A stretch of DNA of 64,000 nucleotides, from positions 1 to 64,000 of the forward strand of contig NZ_JAMBOC010000005.1 of assembly GCF_023715405.1 (NCBI RefSeq), in the 5' to 3' direction. A program made the position numbers and the translations under genes. Below, piece by piece: positions 43,252 to 55,137 of this stretch (position 1 is its first letter; the number at the start of each line of letters is the position of its first letter). Below the pieces are notes generated by a model that was not told the origin of the DNA, did not search any database, and saw only the letters and a program-made list of their open reading frames with translations. Source of the stretch: Solibacillus isronensis. GTDB lineage: Bacteria > Bacillota > Bacilli > Bacillales_A > Planococcaceae.

Positions 43252-43292
43252 GTGTTTTCCTCCTTTCAAATCGTTGTATATTTAAACTTAAA

Positions 43293-43712
43293 TTATTTTT
43301 TTTCTTTAGGGCGTTTAGTACCGTATTTAGAACGAGATTGTAAACGACCGTTAACACCAGCTGTATCAAGTGCACCACGAACGATGTGGTAACGTACTCC
43401 AGCTAAGTCTTTTACGCGTCCGCCACGGATAAGAACTACACTGTGCTCTTGTAAGTTGTGACCTTCACCTGGGATATACGCAGTAACCTCAAGTTGGTTA
43501 GTTAAGCGTACACGAGCATATTTACGTAAAGCCGAGTTCGGTTTACGTGGTGTCATTGTACCTACACGAGTACAAACTCCGCGTTTTTGAGGAGACTTAA
43601 CGTCAGTTAAAGATTTTTTAAATGAGTTATATCCTTTGTTTAACGCTGGAGATTTTGATTTCGTGCTTTTAGATTGACGAGGCTTACGTACTAATTGGTT
43701 AATTGTAGGCAT
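43293..43712 (-). CDS. rpsL: Ribosomal protein S12 with changes at streptomycin positions
   Basis: A 139-aa decoding-centre protein. Most of it is standard, but the usual [11 protein letters not shown] reads [11 protein letters not shown]: codon 56 is CGT (43545-43547), Arg at the position of E. coli Lys43. RVKDLPG reads RVKDLAG: codon 104 is GCT (43401-43403), Ala at the position of E. coli Pro91. Lys101 (E. coli Lys88) is kept. Substitutions at both sites are classical streptomycin-resistance changes. AAGGGAGG precedes ATG 43712. Confidence 0.97.
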   Translation of the reverse strand: MPTINQLVRKPRQSKSTKSKSPALNKGYNSFKKSLTDVKSPQKRGVCTRVGTMTPRKPNSALRKYARVRLTNQLEVTAYIPGEGHNLQEHSVVLIRGGRVKDLAGVRYHIVRGALDTAGVNGRLQSRSKYGTKRPKEKK

Positions 43713-43812
43713 CGATTTGTCCTCCCTTCATTTTTTCCTTGTTTCAATACCACACATCCAGGTGGTTCATTTTTTGGGTAAAAACAAAGTCTTTGTGTAC
43801 TTTACACAAAAA

Positions 43813-44064
43813 CTACATCGCAGTAATCGCAACAACTGCAGCTCCAACATGAATGCCGCAAGCTTTACCAAGTTCTTTCTTTGAATCGACGTAATTGACT
43901 GGTACACCGATTTCTTTCGCGAGAAGAATGGCCGGATCGGTTACCCATTTGTCTGCATCGATTGCGACAAAAAGAGCTGTTACTTGTCCAGCATACATTG
44001 CTTTCACTGCTTGCTTTATACCTATGATTGTTTTACTGGCCTGTTTTACTTGATCGTAAGACAC
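43813..44064 (-). CDS. rplGB: L7Ae-family K-turn-binding protein (YbxF/RplGB)
   Basis: An 83-aa L7Ae/L30e-fold protein with LGKACGIHVGAAVVAI, as in Bacillus YbxF, which binds K-turn RNA. GTG 44064 gives MSYDQVKQ, matching the recalled YbxF start (MSYDKV), and lies 8 bases from AGGAGG; ATG 44070 is only 2 bases away. First gene of the str cluster behind its own promoter. Confidence 0.92.
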   Translation of the reverse strand: MSYDQVKQASKTIIGIKQAVKAMYAGQVTALFVAIDADKWVTDPAILLAKEIGVPVNYVDSKKELGKACGIHVGAAVVAITAM

Positions 44065-44109
44065 TTTCATATCCTCCTAAGTACAGACAGTTAACTATCA
44101 ACCTTCAAT

Positions 44110-44138
44110 ATATTATCATTCCAAACTTACACTGTCAA
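44110..44138 (-). promoter_or_regulatory. str cluster promoter
   Basis: TTGACA (44133-44138), 17-bp spacer, TAATAT (44110-44115) on the minus strand, 46 bp before rplGB. Confidence 0.85.
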
Positions 44139-44195
44139 CAGATTTCTTATGAAAGTATGTTGGTTAATATTTTATCCAAGGAAATTTCCAAGAAA

Positions 44196-44226
44196 ATCTC
44201 CCGGCAGAGAATGGTCTCTGTCGGGA
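44196..44226 (-). terminator. Terminator after rpoC
   Basis: CCCGACAGAGA and TCTCTGCCGGG (minus strand 44225-44200) form an 11-bp stem with one G-T pair and a short loop; a modest TTTT follows. Confidence 0.8.
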
Positions 44227-44244
44227 TTTCTTCATTATATACTG

Positions 44245-47200
44245 CTATTCAGCTGTAATTACTTCTGCTGATTCTTCTTGCTCCATACGGATTTGACGGT
44301 AACGTTGCATACCTGTACCAGCCGGAACTAGTTTACCGATAATTACGTTTTCCTTCAGACCTAGAAGCTCATCACGTTTACCTTTAATTGCAGCATCCGT
44401 TAACACACGTGTTGTTTCCTGGAATGATGCAGCTGATAAGAATGATTCTGTTTCAAGAGAAGCTTTTGTAATACCTAAGATGACAGGACGGCAAGTTGCT
44501 GGAGTTTTTCCGCTAAGTACGGCTTCAGCATTTGCCTCAGAGAATTGGTGGATATCAAGAAGTGACCCTGGTAATAGCTCTGTGTCACCTGCTTCAATCA
44601 CGCGCACTTTACGAAGCATTTGGCGAACCATTACTTCGATGTGTTTGTCTCCGATTTCTACCCCTTGCATACGGTATACTTTCTGAACTTCTTTTAATAA
44701 ATATTCTTGAACTGTCGATACATCTTTAACTTTTAATAATTGCTTCGGATCGATAGAACCTTCAGACAATGTTTGACCCGCTACAATTGTGTCGCCTTCT
44801 GCTACTTTTAGACGTGCATTGTAAGGTGCTTGGTATTTACGTGTCTCCACATCACCTTGGATCGTTACTTCTTTAAGACCTTCTCGAATTTCTTCGATTT
44901 CGATTACTGTACCAGTAATTTCAGAAATGACTGCTTGACCTTTAGGGTTACGCGCCTCGAAAATTTCCTGGATACGTGGAAGACCTTGTGTAATATCGTT
45001 ACCGGCTACCCCACCTGTATGGAATGTACGCATCGTTAACTGTGTACCTGGCTCACCGATAGATTGTGCAGCAATAATACCAACTGCTTCACCAACTTCT
45101 ACCTCTTCACCAGTAGCTAAGTTCATACCGTAACATTTTTTACATACGCCGTGTTTTGTATTACATGTAAATGCAGAACGGATTGTAATTTCTTCGATAT
45201 TTGCATCTTCGATAACGCGAGCAATATCCTGTGTAATTAAACCATCACGCTCTACGATAACCGCTCCTGTTTCTGGATGGCGAACTGTTTTCTTCACGTA
45301 ACGACCAACAATACGTTCGTCTAACGCTTCGATCAATTCGTTTCCTTCCATTAATGAACCGATTAATAAACCGCGGTCAGTACCACAGTCGTCTTCACGA
45401 ACGATAACATCTTGTGCTACGTCTACTAAACGACGAGTTAAGTAACCTGAATCGGCAGTTTTTAGTGCTGTATCGGCAAGACCTTTACGCGCACCATGTG
45501 TAGAGATGAAGTACTCTAATACTGTTAAACCTTCACGGAATGAAGACTTGATTGGTAATTCGATAATACGACCAGCCGGGTTGGCCATCAGACCACGCAT
45601 ACCAGCTAACTGTGTAAAGTTCGATGCGTTACCACGGGCACCAGAGTCAGACATCATGAAGATCGGGTTAGTTTTTTGTAAAGATTTCATCAGCTTGCCT
45701 TGAATTTCATCTTTGGCAGCTGTCCATACGTTAATAACTCGGTTATAACGCTCTTCCTCAGTAATTAAACCGCGGCGGAACTGGATCATTACTTTATCTA
45801 CTTTGCTTTGGGCTTCATCTAAGATTACACCTTTATCCGGTAATACGACGATGTCAGATACACCTACTGTAATACCAGCACGAGTAGAATATTTGAAACC
45901 TAAGTTTTTCATGCGGTCAAGCATCTTAGAAGTTTCTGTAATGTGGAACTCTTTGAATACTTCAGCAATAACATTTCCTAAGAATTTTTTACGGAAAGGA
46001 TCTACAACAGGCATATTTGTGAAGTGCTTCGCTAAAATAGCGCGGCGTTGTGCTTCAACTTTTTCTGATTCAGATAAATCAGCATAGCCTTCTGTTGCTT
46101 CGATTTCTTTCAGTAACTCTTCGTCAATTGTTAAGTTCACGAAGTATTTTTCAGGTGTTTTTTGCTCTAAGTTGACTGAAGTAGGCTCATTAATATAAGG
46201 GAATGAGCGTGGTAAAATTTCATTGAAGATTACTTTACCTACAGTCGATAACAAGAACATTTTATTTTGTTCTTCTGTAAATGTCGGGTTATTTAATGAG
46301 CTTGCTTTAATCGCAATACGAGAGTGTAAATGTACATGACCGTTTTGGTAGGCGATTAACACTTCGTTTGAATCATTAAATATTGCTCCTTCACCACGAG
46401 CACCTTCACGCTCAAGTGTTAAGTAATAGTTACCTAATACCATATCTTGAGATGGAGTTACTACCGGTTTCCCGTCTTTCGGGTTAAGGATGTTTTGTGC
46501 TGCTAACATAAGTAAGCGAGCTTCTGCTTGTGCTTCAGCTGATAATGGAACGTGAACCGCCATTTGGTCACCATCGAAGTCAGCGTTATAAGCTGTACAT
46601 ACTAATGGGTGAAGACGAATTGCACGGCCTTCTACTAGTGTAGGCTCGAATGCTTGGATACCAAGTCGGTGTAATGTCGGTGCACGGTTAAGTAATACCG
46701 GATGCTCACGAATTACATCTTCTAATACATCCCAAACTTCGTTGTGTAAACGCTCAATTTTACGTTTTGCACTCTTAATGTTATGAGCAAGGCCACGTTC
46801 TACTAATTCTTTCATTACGAAAGGTTTGAATAGTTCGATTGCCATTTCTTTTGGAAGACCACATTGGTACATTTTTAAGTTAGGACCTACTACGATAACC
46901 GAACGACCAGAATAGTCTACACGTTTACCAAGTAAGTTTTGACGGAAACGACCTTGTTTCCCTTTCAGCATGTGTGAAAGTGATTTTAAAGGACGGTTAC
47001 CAGGACCTGTTACAGGACGACCACGACGACCATTATCGATTAATGCGTCAACCGCTTCTTGTAACATACGTTTTTCGTTTTGTACGATAATGCTTGGTGC
47101 ACCAAGGTCAAGTAAACGTTTTAAACGGTTGTTACGGTTAATAACACGACGGTAAAGGTCATTTAAGTCAGATGTAGCAAAACGTCCACCATCTAATTGC

Positions 47201-47925
47201 ACCATCGGACGAAGCTCTGGTGGAATTACCGGTAGTACATCTAAAATCATCCACTCTGGTTTGTTGCCTGAGTTACGGAATGATTCCACTACTTCTAAAC
47301 GTTTAATCGCACGTGTACGGCGTTGGCCTTGTGCAGATTTCAACTCTTCTTTTAAAACTTGTGTTTCATCTTCTAAGTCAATTTTCTCTAAAAGACGTTT
47401 AATCGCTTCAGCACCCATTGCTGCTTCGAATTCGTTACCATACTTTTCACGGTATGCACGGTATTCTTTTTCAGAAAGTAAGTCTTTATAGCCTAAAGAC
47501 GTTTGACCTGGGTCGACTACTACATATGAAGCAAAGTAAATTACTTCTTCCAATGCACGTGGAGACATATCTAAAATAAGACCCATACGGCTTGGAATAC
47601 CTTTGAAGTACCAAATATGTGATACAGGTGCTGCTAGTTCGATATGTCCTTGACGTTCACGGCGAACTTTCGAACGCGTTACTTCTACTCCACAACGGTC
47701 ACAAACGACACCTTTATAACGTACACGTTTATATTTACCACAGTGACATTCCCAGTCTTTTGTTGGTCCAAAGATACGTTCACAGAATAAACCATCTTTT
47801 TCTGGTTTTAATGTACGGTAGTTAATTGTTTCTGGTTTTTTTACTTCTCCGTATGACCAAGAACGGATCTTGTCAGGTGAAGCTAAACCAATTTTCATAT
47901 ATTCAAATTCATTAACATCGATCAA
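44245..47925 (-). CDS. rpoC: RNA polymerase beta' subunit
   Basis: A 1226-aa subunit. N-terminal zinc finger ([20 protein letters not shown]), catalytic [12 protein letters not shown] with the three Mg-binding Asp, and the second zinc site near CGTDRG and [13 protein letters not shown]. It starts with TTG (47925), 9 bases after AGGGAGG. Slightly longer than B. subtilis RpoC at the C-terminus. A terminator-like hairpin separates it from rpoB. Confidence 0.99.
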   Translation of the reverse strand: MIDVNEFEYMKIGLASPDKIRSWSYGEVKKPETINYRTLKPEKDGLFCERIFGPTKDWECHCGKYKRVRYKGVVCDRCGVEVTRSKVRRERQGHIELAAPVSHIWYFKGIPSRMGLILDMSPRALEEVIYFASYVVVDPGQTSLGYKDLLSEKEYRAYREKYGNEFEAAMGAEAIKRLLEKIDLEDETQVLKEELKSAQGQRRTRAIKRLEVVESFRNSGNKPEWMILDVLPVIPPELRPMVQLDGGRFATSDLNDLYRRVINRNNRLKRLLDLGAPSIIVQNEKRMLQEAVDALIDNGRRGRPVTGPGNRPLKSLSHMLKGKQGRFRQNLLGKRVDYSGRSVIVVGPNLKMYQCGLPKEMAIELFKPFVMKELVERGLAHNIKSAKRKIERLHNEVWDVLEDVIREHPVLLNRAPTLHRLGIQAFEPTLVEGRAIRLHPLVCTAYNADFDGDQMAVHVPLSAEAQAEARLLMLAAQNILNPKDGKPVVTPSQDMVLGNYYLTLEREGARGEGAIFNDSNEVLIAYQNGHVHLHSRIAIKASSLNNPTFTEEQNKMFLLSTVGKVIFNEILPRSFPYINEPTSVNLEQKTPEKYFVNLTIDEELLKEIEATEGYADLSESEKVEAQRRAILAKHFTNMPVVDPFRKKFLGNVIAEVFKEFHITETSKMLDRMKNLGFKYSTRAGITVGVSDIVVLPDKGVILDEAQSKVDKVMIQFRRGLITEEERYNRVINVWTAAKDEIQGKLMKSLQKTNPIFMMSDSGARGNASNFTQLAGMRGLMANPAGRIIELPIKSSFREGLTVLEYFISTHGARKGLADTALKTADSGYLTRRLVDVAQDVIVREDDCGTDRGLLIGSLMEGNELIEALDERIVGRYVKKTVRHPETGAVIVERDGLITQDIARVIEDANIEEITIRSAFTCNTKHGVCKKCYGMNLATGEEVEVGEAVGIIAAQSIGEPGTQLTMRTFHTGGVAGNDITQGLPRIQEIFEARNPKGQAVISEITGTVIEIEEIREGLKEVTIQGDVETRKYQAPYNARLKVAEGDTIVAGQTLSEGSIDPKQLLKVKDVSTVQEYLLKEVQKVYRMQGVEIGDKHIEVMVRQMLRKVRVIEAGDTELLPGSLLDIHQFSEANAEAVLSGKTPATCRPVILGITKASLETESFLSAASFQETTRVLTDAAIKGKRDELLGLKENVIIGKLVPAGTGMQRYRQIRMEQEESAEVITAE

Positions 47926-48030
47926 GGAGCCTACCTCCCTTTAGTTATAAGTCGTAAATGACTTTTAATGTAGCTCTACACTTACAAAATTTCATATTAG
48001 GCTATAATGAAACTTGTATCTAAAATATAA

Positions 48031-48063
48031 GAAAAATCGGGCAGGGCATATACCTGCCCGATT
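48031..48063 (-). terminator. Terminator-like hairpin between rpoB and rpoC
   Basis: ATCGGGCAGG and CCTGCCCGAT form a perfect 10-bp stem with a 7-base loop (48036-48062), followed on the minus strand by TTTTTC. It stands between two subunit genes normally made in equal amounts. Confidence 0.7.
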
Positions 48064-48072
48064 CAATTGAAG

Positions 48073-51000
48073 TTATTCAAATGATTCTACTGGGTCTTCT
48101 TCTTTATCATTAGATCGTTCGACAGGTGCAGCTACTTCATCTTCATCGTCAAGGTCGCGTAATTCCACTTCCTCGTCGTTGATTGTAAGCATCTTCACAT
48201 CCATACCTAATGATTGAAGTTCTTTAATTAATACTTTAAATGATTCTGGAACACCTGGTTCTGGGACACTTTCACCTTTTACGATTGCTTCGTATGTTTT
48301 CACACGACCTACAACGTCATCCGATTTTACAGTTAAAATCTCTTGTAACGTGTAAGCAGCACCGTATGCTTCAAGTGCCCAAACCTCCATCTCACCGAAG
48401 CGCTGACCACCGAATTGTGCTTTACCACCAAGCGGCTGTTGCGTTACTAATGAGTAAGGTCCAGTTGAACGTGCATGAAGTTTATCGTCAACCATGTGTG
48501 CTAGTTTGATCATGTACATGATACCAACAGAAACGCGGCTATCGAATGGCTCACCTGAACGTCCATCATAAAGAATTGTTTTACCGTCACGGTTCATACC
48601 AGCTTCTTCCATCGTTTCCCAAACATCGGCTTCGTTGGCACCATCGAATACTGGTGACGCCATATGAATGCCTAAGTAACGAGAAGCCATACCTAAGTGT
48701 AGCTCAAGCACTTGTCCGATGTTCATACGAGAAGGTACCCCTAGTGGGTTAAGCATGATATCTACTGGTGTTCCGTCCGGCATGAACGGCATATCCTCTT
48801 CCGGTAAGATACGTGAAATTACACCTTTGTTACCGTGACGTCCGGCCATTTTGTCACCAACGCGGATTTTACGTTTTTGAACAATATAAGCACGAACTAA
48901 TTGGTTTACACCTGGTGGTAATTCATCGCCGTCTTCACGGTTGAATACTTTTACATCTAAAATGATACCGCCAGCTCCGTGTGGTACACGTAGAGAAGTA
49001 TCACGTACTTCACGCGCTTTTTCACCGAAGATAGCATGTAATAAACGCTCTTCCGCAGTTAACTCTGTAACTCCTTTAGGCGTAACTTTACCTACTAGAA
49101 TGTCACCATCGCGAACTTCTGCACCGATACGGATAATTCCGCGGTCGTCCAAGTTACGAAGTGCATCTTCACCCACGTTTGGAATATCACGTGTGATCTC
49201 TTCAGGTCCAAGCTTAGTATCACGAGACTCTGATTCATATTCTTCAATATGAACAGAAGTATATACATCGTCTTTAACAAGGCGTTCGCTCATAATTACA
49301 GCATCCTCGTAGTTGAAGCCGTCCCATGTCATGAACGCAACAAGTACGTTTTGACCAAGTGCTAATTCGCCTTTTTCCATAGATGGACCATCAGCTAAAA
49401 TATCACGAGGTTTTACACGGTCGCCAACTTTTACGATTGGACGTTGGTTATAAGAAGTACCTTGGTTAGAACGAATGAATTTTTGTAATTTATACTTTGT
49501 TAAATCGCCTTTTACTTCTTTACCATCTACTACTTCAATACGACGTACGTGAATTGAACGTGCTTCTACATGTTCAACAATACCATCGAATTTCGCTACT
49601 ACAGCAGCACCAGAATCACGTGCATCTACGTGCTCCATACCCGTACCAACGAATGGTGCGTTTGGATATAGTAATGGAACAGCTTGACGTTGCATGTTCG
49701 CTCCCATTAACGCACGGTTTGAGTCGTCGTTTTCTAAGAACGGAATACACGCTGTCGCAGCAGATACTACTTGTTTAGGAGATACATCCATGTAGTCGAT
49801 GCGGTCTTTAGAGAATACAGTGTTGTCACCACGGAAACGTCCAACAACTTCTTCATTCGCGAAAGTACCGTCTTCATTTAAGATTGAGTTCGCTTGTGCA
49901 ACTACATAGTTATCCTCTTCGTCAGCAGTTAAGTAATGGATCTCACTCGTTACAGCACCTGTTTCTGGATCGACACGGCGGTAAGGAGTTTCGATGAAGC
50001 CAAACTTGTTAACTTTTGCGAATGATGATAACGAGTTGATAAGACCGATGTTTGGTCCCTCAGGAGTCTCGATTGGACACATACGACCATAGTGAGAATA
50101 GTGAACGTCACGTACTTCCATACCAGCACGCTCACGTGTTAAACCACCAGGCCCTAATGCAGATAGACGACGCTTATGCGTTAACTCTGCTAACGGGTTT
50201 GTTTGGTCCATGAATTGAGACAATTGAGAGCTACCGAAGAACTCTTTAATTGAAGCGATAACAGGACGGATATTGATTAATTGCTGTGGTACGATTGCAG
50301 CTGTGTCGTTAATTGACATACGCTCACGTACTACACGCTCCATACGAGATAAACCGATACGGAATTGATTTTGTAGTAATTCACCAACAGAACGTAAACG
50401 ACGGTTACCTAAATGGTCAATATCATCTGTGTTACCAACGTCATATAATAAGTTGAAGAAGTATGATACAGAAGCCAATACGTCGGCTGGAGTAATATTT
50501 TTCACTTCTTCATCTACATAGGCGTTTGAAATAACATTGATTTCTTTTTGTGCTTCATCATTTGGTGCAAAGATTTTAACCGACTGAATTGTAATATCAT
50601 CTTCCAATACACCACCAACTTGGTTTAATGTACGGAATCCAACACCACTTTCTAAATAAGGAATTAACTTATCCAAATTACGGCGGTCTAATAATGTACC
50701 TGCTTCTACGATAATTTCTCCTGTGTCAGGATCCACTAACGTTTCTGCAATCGTTTGGTTGAATAAACGATTTTTGATGTGAAGCTTTTTGTTCATTTTG
50801 TAACGACCAACATTCGCTAAATCATAGCGTTTTGCGTCAAAGAAGCGAGAATATAATAAGTTCTTCGCAGATTCAACTGTTGGTGGTTCACCTGGACGTA
50901 AACGTTCATAGATTTCAAGAAGGGCCTTTTCAGTACCTTCCGTATTATCTTTTTCTAACGTATTACGTAAATATTCATTGTCGCCAATGATATCTAAAAT

Positions 51001-51618
51001 TTCTTGATCCGAGCCAAAACCTAATGCACGTAAAAGTACTGTTACCGGTAATTTACGTGTACGATCGATACGTACATATACAACGTCTTTAGCGTCTGTT
51101 TCATATTCAAGCCATGCACCACGGTTAGGAATAACCGTTGCACCAAAGCCTTTTTTACCGTTTTTATCCGTTTTTTCGTGGAAGTATACACTTGGAGAAC
51201 GAACTAACTGTGAAACGATAACACGCTCAGCACCGTTAATAATAAACGTACCTGTTTCTGTCATTAATGGGAAATCACCCATAAAGACGTCTTGCTCTTT
51301 CACTTCGTTTGTTTCTTTGTTGTGCAAACGTACTTTTACACGTAATGGTGCAGCATAAGTAACGTCACGCTCTTTACATTCATCCACATTATACTTAGGA
51401 TCTCCTAAAGTATAGTCGACGAATTCTAATGAAAGATTACCTGTAAAATCTTCGATTGGAGAAATGTCGTGGAACATCTCGCGCAACCCTTCTTCAAGGA
51501 ACCACTCATAAGATGCTGTTTGGATTTCGATTAGATTCGGAAGTTCCAGCACCTCACTAATACGCGCAAAGCTTCTACGCTGGCGGTGTTGTCCGTACTG
51601 AACTAGTTGACCTGTCAA
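48073..51618 (-). CDS. rpoB: RNA polymerase beta subunit
   Basis: An 1181-aa subunit. The rifampicin region ([31 protein letters not shown], seen in two parts) has wild-type Gln, Asp, His and Ser. The start is TTG 51618 (MTGQLVQYG), matching B. subtilis; GTG 51627 would overlap the GAGGGGTGA ribosome-binding site. A TTGACA/TAATAA promoter lies about 200 bp upstream. The acidic C-terminal tail is typical of the family. Confidence 0.98.
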   Translation of the reverse strand: MTGQLVQYGQHRQRRSFARISEVLELPNLIEIQTASYEWFLEEGLREMFHDISPIEDFTGNLSLEFVDYTLGDPKYNVDECKERDVTYAAPLRVKVRLHNKETNEVKEQDVFMGDFPLMTETGTFIINGAERVIVSQLVRSPSVYFHEKTDKNGKKGFGATVIPNRGAWLEYETDAKDVVYVRIDRTRKLPVTVLLRALGFGSDQEILDIIGDNEYLRNTLEKDNTEGTEKALLEIYERLRPGEPPTVESAKNLLYSRFFDAKRYDLANVGRYKMNKKLHIKNRLFNQTIAETLVDPDTGEIIVEAGTLLDRRNLDKLIPYLESGVGFRTLNQVGGVLEDDITIQSVKIFAPNDEAQKEINVISNAYVDEEVKNITPADVLASVSYFFNLLYDVGNTDDIDHLGNRRLRSVGELLQNQFRIGLSRMERVVRERMSINDTAAIVPQQLINIRPVIASIKEFFGSSQLSQFMDQTNPLAELTHKRRLSALGPGGLTRERAGMEVRDVHYSHYGRMCPIETPEGPNIGLINSLSSFAKVNKFGFIETPYRRVDPETGAVTSEIHYLTADEEDNYVVAQANSILNEDGTFANEEVVGRFRGDNTVFSKDRIDYMDVSPKQVVSAATACIPFLENDDSNRALMGANMQRQAVPLLYPNAPFVGTGMEHVDARDSGAAVVAKFDGIVEHVEARSIHVRRIEVVDGKEVKGDLTKYKLQKFIRSNQGTSYNQRPIVKVGDRVKPRDILADGPSMEKGELALGQNVLVAFMTWDGFNYEDAVIMSERLVKDDVYTSVHIEEYESESRDTKLGPEEITRDIPNVGEDALRNLDDRGIIRIGAEVRDGDILVGKVTPKGVTELTAEERLLHAIFGEKAREVRDTSLRVPHGAGGIILDVKVFNREDGDELPPGVNQLVRAYIVQKRKIRVGDKMAGRHGNKGVISRILPEEDMPFMPDGTPVDIMLNPLGVPSRMNIGQVLELHLGMASRYLGIHMASPVFDGANEADVWETMEEAGMNRDGKTILYDGRSGEPFDSRVSVGIMYMIKLAHMVDDKLHARSTGPYSLVTQQPLGGKAQFGGQRFGEMEVWALEAYGAAYTLQEILTVKSDDVVGRVKTYEAIVKGESVPEPGVPESFKVLIKELQSLGMDVKMLTINDEEVELRDLDDEDEVAAPVERSNDKEEDPVESFE

Positions 51619-51817
51619 CTCATTCACCCCTCAATAAAGCGATAATAGGTCTTTGCAAAAACATACAAATAGTGTATGATTTCGAAAGACAAAAAGAAAA
51701 CGAGACTTTTTTTAAACCTCATTTTCGGTTAAACTTAACTTATTCTTAGCAGTATACCCGTAACTTTGAATATTTAATGCAAAAGGGCATACTACCTCAA
51801 AATAATAATTTTGCATT

Positions 51818-51846
51818 TTATTATGTTATCATACTCGATTTGTCAA
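51818..51846 (-). promoter_or_regulatory. Probable rpoB promoter
   Basis: TTGACA (51841-51846), 17-bp spacer, TAATAA (51818-51823) on the minus strand; an overlapping alternative is TTGACT with TAACAT. It leaves a leader of about 195 bases with no gene or clear known element. Confidence 0.65.
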
Positions 51847-51870
51847 GTCAATATTGGAAACTAATCTTAC

Positions 51871-52473
51871 TTATTTTTTTGCACGAATAATCCAATATCC
51901 TTTTTTCTTCTCAACGACATCTACTTCTGAAAACATTCCTTCTAAATGACTTATAGTTGATGGAGCGCCTTGCTTCTTCTGAATAACAATCCACAGCTCA
52001 CCATTTTCCACTAACAATTCATATGCACCGTCATAAAACTTGAAGATTGTTTCTTTACCGGCACGAATTGGAGGGTTGGTTAATACAGCAGCTACTTTCG
52101 TTCCAGGTTCTACAGCGGCTAATCCATCGCTTTCAAAAATACGTACATTTTGAACCCCGTTAAGCTGGGCATTTTTTTGAGACAAACTAACTGCTCGTGA
52201 ATTAATATCCATCATGTAAACTTCACGGTCAGGGTTGTTTTTTGCAATCGATAATCCGATCGGTCCATAGCCACAACCTACATCAAGCAAAACACCATCA
52301 ATTTTAGGCATTTCAAACACATCGATTAGTACACGGGAACCAAAATCTACTTCGCTTTTACTGAATACACCCGTATCCGTTTCAAACGTAAATGTATTGC
52401 CTAATAAAGTGAATTTCCATTGGCGTGGTTTACTCTCAGTTTGAGGCTTATTTGAATAATAATGTTCAGACAT
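51871..52473 (-). CDS. RsmC-like SAM-dependent methyltransferase (YbxB)
   Basis: A 200-aa class I methyltransferase: SAM-binding DVGCGYGPIG, acidic MDIN, and catalytic NPPIRAGKE as in rRNA guanine-N2 methyltransferases RsmC/RlmG. The likely substrate is rRNA, unproven. ATG 52473 follows AAGGAGG by 8 bases; the frame open to 52536 is not used. As in B. subtilis it lies between rplL and rpoB. Confidence 0.9.
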   Translation of the reverse strand: MSEHYYSNKPQTESKPRQWKFTLLGNTFTFETDTGVFSKSEVDFGSRVLIDVFEMPKIDGVLLDVGCGYGPIGLSIAKNNPDREVYMMDINSRAVSLSQKNAQLNGVQNVRIFESDGLAAVEPGTKVAAVLTNPPIRAGKETIFKFYDGAYELLVENGELWIVIQKKQGAPSTISHLEGMFSEVDVVEKKKGYWIIRAKK

Positions 52474-52589
52474 GCAACACGCCTCCTTAGAAAAAATACA
52501 TTTTGCGGTAATTTGTGCAAAATGATGTCTTTTCATGTGGATTACTATAAAAAATTAATATTTTCATATCCACAAAAGTTAAATAAAGA

Positions 52590-52620
52590 AAAGCCCGCCG
52601 CAAAATTGTGACGAGCTTTC
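52590..52620 (-). terminator. Terminator after rplL
   Basis: AAAGCTCG and CGGGCTTT (minus strand 52618-52590) pair with one G-T, followed by TCTTTATTT. The stem is moderate, so partial read-through to the methyltransferase gene is likely. Confidence 0.6.
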
Positions 52621-52666
52621 CTTATTAAACTAAGCTCAGAGCCTAGTAATTAAAGTTAAAATGAAA

Positions 52667-53029
52667 TTATTTAACTTCTACTGAAGCGCCAACTTCTTCA
52701 AGTTTAGCTTTGATAGCTTCAGCTTCATCTTTAGAAACGCCTTCTTTAAGAGCTTTAGGAGCGTTATCTACAACTTCTTTAGCTTCTTTTAAGCCTAAAC
52801 CAGTGATTTCACGAACCACTTTGATTACTTTGATTTTTTCTCCACCAGCAGAAGCTAATACTACGTCAAACTCAGTTTTTTCTTCAGCAGCGCCTGCAGC
52901 ACCACCAGCAACTACTGCTACTGGAGCAGCAGCTGTTACACCGAATTCTTCTTCGATTGCTTTTACTAAATCGTTTAATTCTAGAACTGTCATAGCTTTG
53001 ATAGCTTCTAAGATTTGCTCATTGTTCAT
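52667..53029 (-). CDS. rplL: Ribosomal protein L7/L12
   Basis: A 120-aa stalk protein: helical N-terminal dimer domain ([16 protein letters not shown]), Ala/Gly-rich hinge ([15 protein letters not shown]) and the factor-binding C-terminal domain ([16 protein letters not shown]). 72 bp after rplJ. Confidence 0.98.
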   Translation of the reverse strand: MNNEQILEAIKAMTVLELNDLVKAIEEEFGVTAAAPVAVVAGGAAGAAEEKTEFDVVLASAGGEKIKVIKVVREITGLGLKEAKEVVDNAPKALKEGVSKDEAEAIKAKLEEVGASVEVK

Positions 53030-53101
53030 TTTAATTTCCTCCTATGGAATGTTTATTAGTTTTAGGCAGTTTGCCTGATTTTTGAAGTTATGCGGCTACT
53101 A

Positions 53102-53602
53102 TTAAGCGCCTTGCTCTTCTTTTTGTTCTGCAACAGCTTTTGTTGCAAGTGCGAAGTTGCGCACTGGAGCTTGAAGTACAGATAAAAGCATTGATAATAG
53201 ACCTTCGCGAGATGGAAGTTCTGCAAGAGCTTTAACGTCTTCAACTGATGCCACAGTACCTTCGATGATACCAGCTTTAATTTCTAACGCTTCGTTTTTC
53301 TTAGCGAACTCGTTAATAATTTTAGCAGGAGCTACTACGTCCTCGTTAGAGAATGCGATAGCGTTAGGACCAGTTAAGAATTCATTGATTCCTTCTAAAC
53401 CAGCAGCTTCAGCAGCACGGCGAGTTAAAGTGTTTTTGTAAACTTTGAACTCAACACCTGCTTCACGTAATTGCTTACGTAATTCAGTAACTTGCGCTAC
53501 AGTTAAACCACGGTAGTCTACAACTACTATAGAACCAGCAGCAGAGAATTTATCAGCGATTTCTTGAACTTGAACTTTTTTAGTTTCGATTGCTTTGCTC
53601 AT
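53102..53602 (-). CDS. rplJ: Ribosomal protein L10
   Basis: A 166-aa stalk base protein that anchors L7/L12 dimers ([24 protein letters not shown]). In Bacillus relatives L10 with L12 controls its own operon through the leader upstream, which is present here with an attenuator. AGGAGGTG precedes ATG 53602. Confidence 0.97.
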   Translation of the reverse strand: MSKAIETKKVQVQEIADKFSAAGSIVVVDYRGLTVAQVTELRKQLREAGVEFKVYKNTLTRRAAEAAGLEGINEFLTGPNAIAFSNEDVVAPAKIINEFAKKNEALEIKAGIIEGTVASVEDVKALAELPSREGLLSMLLSVLQAPVRNFALATKAVAEQKEEQGA

Positions 53603-53790
53603 GATGACACCTCCTATTAGAATGAGTCATTTATACCGACAAAGAAAAGCCTCTATATCAATAATAGACATAGAGGCTGAAAGTACATCATCTTAAAAAG
53701 AATCCGAACTCCTATGTCCTCGGTAGGATCATTAAGTGCATATGGCACCCCTACTGTCTACGGTACAAATGGATGATTCACAACAGCATT
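53603..53790 (-). ncRNA. L10 leader with transcription attenuator
   Basis: The RNA between promoter and rplJ carries the recognisable L10-leader segments (CCGTAGACAGTAGGGGTGCC, then TGATCCTACCGAGGAC). It ends in an intrinsic terminator: AGCCTCTAT pairs with ATAGAGGCT (53649-53678), followed by TTTTCTTT. This arrangement lets L10(L12) choose between termination and read-through. Confidence 0.85.
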
Positions 53791-53791
53791 C

Positions 53792-53820
53792 ATCTTACCA
53801 AGTAAGAAGCGCGTTGTCAA
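53792..53820 (-). promoter_or_regulatory. rplJ-rplL promoter
   Basis: TTGACA (53815-53820), 17-bp spacer, TAAGAT (53792-53797) on the minus strand, directly after rplA. Confidence 0.9.
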
Positions 53821-53854
53821 CAAATTTTATTTTACGGCTTTTAAAAACCGGAAA

Positions 53855-54553
53855 TTATTTAACTGTTACGTTAGCAGCGTCAACTTTTACAGCAGGACCC
53901 ATTGTAGTTGTAAGGTTTACAGACTTCATGAAAGTACCTTTTGAGGCAGCTGGCTTAGCTTTTTGAATTACTTCAAATACAGCTAAGAAGTTTTCTACTA
54001 ATTTTTCTGTTTCGAAAGAAACTTTACCGATTGGCGCGTGGATGATACCAGCTTTTTCAGCACGGTATTCTACTTTACCAGCTTTAATTTCTTCGATTGC
54101 TTTTGTTACGTCAAATGTAACTGTACCTGTTTTAGGGTTTGGCATTAAACCTTTAGGACCTAATACACGACCTAATTTACCAACTTCACCCATCATGTCA
54201 GGAGTTGCAACGATTACATCGAAATCAAACCAACCTTGTTGGATTTTTTGGATGTATTCTGCATCGCCTACATAGTCAGCGCCAGCAGCTTCTGCTTCTT
54301 TAAGTTTATCGCCTTTAGCGAAAACTAATACGCGTTGAGTTTTACCAGTACCGTGTGGTAATACTACCGCACCACGGATTTGTTGGTCGTTTTTACGAGT
54401 ATCGATACCTAATTTGAATGCTACTTCTACAGTTGCATCAAAGTTTACAGTGCTTGTTTTTTGCGCTAACGCTACTGCTTCTTCAACAGAGTATAAAGTT
54501 GCGCGGTCGATTAATTTAGCTGCTTCTTGCAGTTTTTTACCTTTTTTAGCCAT
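53855..54553 (-). CDS. rplA: Ribosomal protein L1
   Basis: A 232-aa protein of the mobile L1 stalk ([33 protein letters not shown]). In many bacteria L1 represses its own operon by binding mRNA that mimics 23S rRNA; hairpins before rplK and rplA here are candidates. ATG 54553 follows AAGGAGG; the longer frame to 54616 is rejected. Confidence 0.97.
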   Translation of the reverse strand: MAKKGKKLQEAAKLIDRATLYSVEEAVALAQKTSTVNFDATVEVAFKLGIDTRKNDQQIRGAVVLPHGTGKTQRVLVFAKGDKLKEAEAAGADYVGDAEYIQKIQQGWFDFDVIVATPDMMGEVGKLGRVLGPKGLMPNPKTGTVTFDVTKAIEEIKAGKVEYRAEKAGIIHAPIGKVSFETEKLVENFLAVFEVIQKAKPAASKGTFMKSVNLTTTMGPAVKVDAANVTVK

Positions 54554-54572
54554 TATAATTTCCTCCTTGATT

Positions 54573-54599
54573 GTGGTTGTAACGGATTTGACCTCCCAC
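54573..54599 (-). promoter_or_regulatory. Candidate L1-binding hairpin before rplA
   Basis: On the minus strand GTGG-GA-GG, a short loop, CC-GTTACAA-CCAC form two stems joined by an asymmetric internal loop, ending about 12 bases before the rplA Shine-Dalgarno. Almost the same element precedes rplK. Confidence 0.5.
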
Positions 54600-54604
54600 G
54601 AATA

Positions 54605-54648
54605 AAGGTTGCGCACTCATCAAACAAGTATCCGAGTGCAGCAACCTT
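54605..54648 (-). other. Hairpin in the rplK-rplA gap
   Basis: AAGGTTGC (54605-54612) pairs perfectly with GCAACCTT (54641-54648), and CACTC/GAGTG pair inside. No T-run follows, so it is more likely a stability or processing structure than a terminator. Confidence 0.55.
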
Positions 54649-54685
54649 CCAAAAACAAAAACATCATCAAGTGTTGAAGATGGGA

Positions 54686-55111
54686 TTAGTCTTCGATCGT
54701 AATACCCATGCTTCGCGCAGTACCTTCAACCATTAACATAGCAGCTTCAACTGAAGCAGCGTTAAGGTCTGGCATTTTTTGTTCAGCGATTTCGCGAACT
54801 TTATCACGTTTAACCGTTGCAACTTTTTTACGATTTGGTTCACCAGATCCAGATTGGATACCAGCAGCTACTTTAAGTAATACTGCAGCTGGCGGAGTTT
54901 TCGTAATAAAAGTGAATGAACGGTCTTCAAATACTGAAATTTCAACTGGAATGATAAGACCAGCTTGATCAGCAGTACGAGCGTTAAATTCTTTACAGAA
55001 TCCCATAATGTTTACACCTGCTTGACCTAATGCAGGACCAACCGGTGGCGCTGGGTTTGCTTTACCAGCAGGGATTTGAAGTTTTACAACTTTAATAACT
55101 TTTTTAGCCAC
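54686..55111 (-). CDS. rplK: Ribosomal protein L11
   Basis: A 141-aa protein of the GTPase-associated centre ([23 protein letters not shown]). The prolines linked to thiostrepton sensitivity are kept. The start is GTG 55111 behind AAGGAGGTG. Confidence 0.97.
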   Translation of the reverse strand: MAKKVIKVVKLQIPAGKANPAPPVGPALGQAGVNIMGFCKEFNARTADQAGLIIPVEISVFEDRSFTFITKTPPAAVLLKVAAGIQSGSGEPNRKKVATVKRDKVREIAEQKMPDLNAASVEAAMLMVEGTARSMGITIED

Positions 55112-55137
55112 GAGACACACCTCCTTAAGTCCGTGAT

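Noticed and set aside
50150..50280. Possible rifampicin-resistance change in rpoB
   Set aside because: The residues of the rifampicin cluster match the sensitive consensus.
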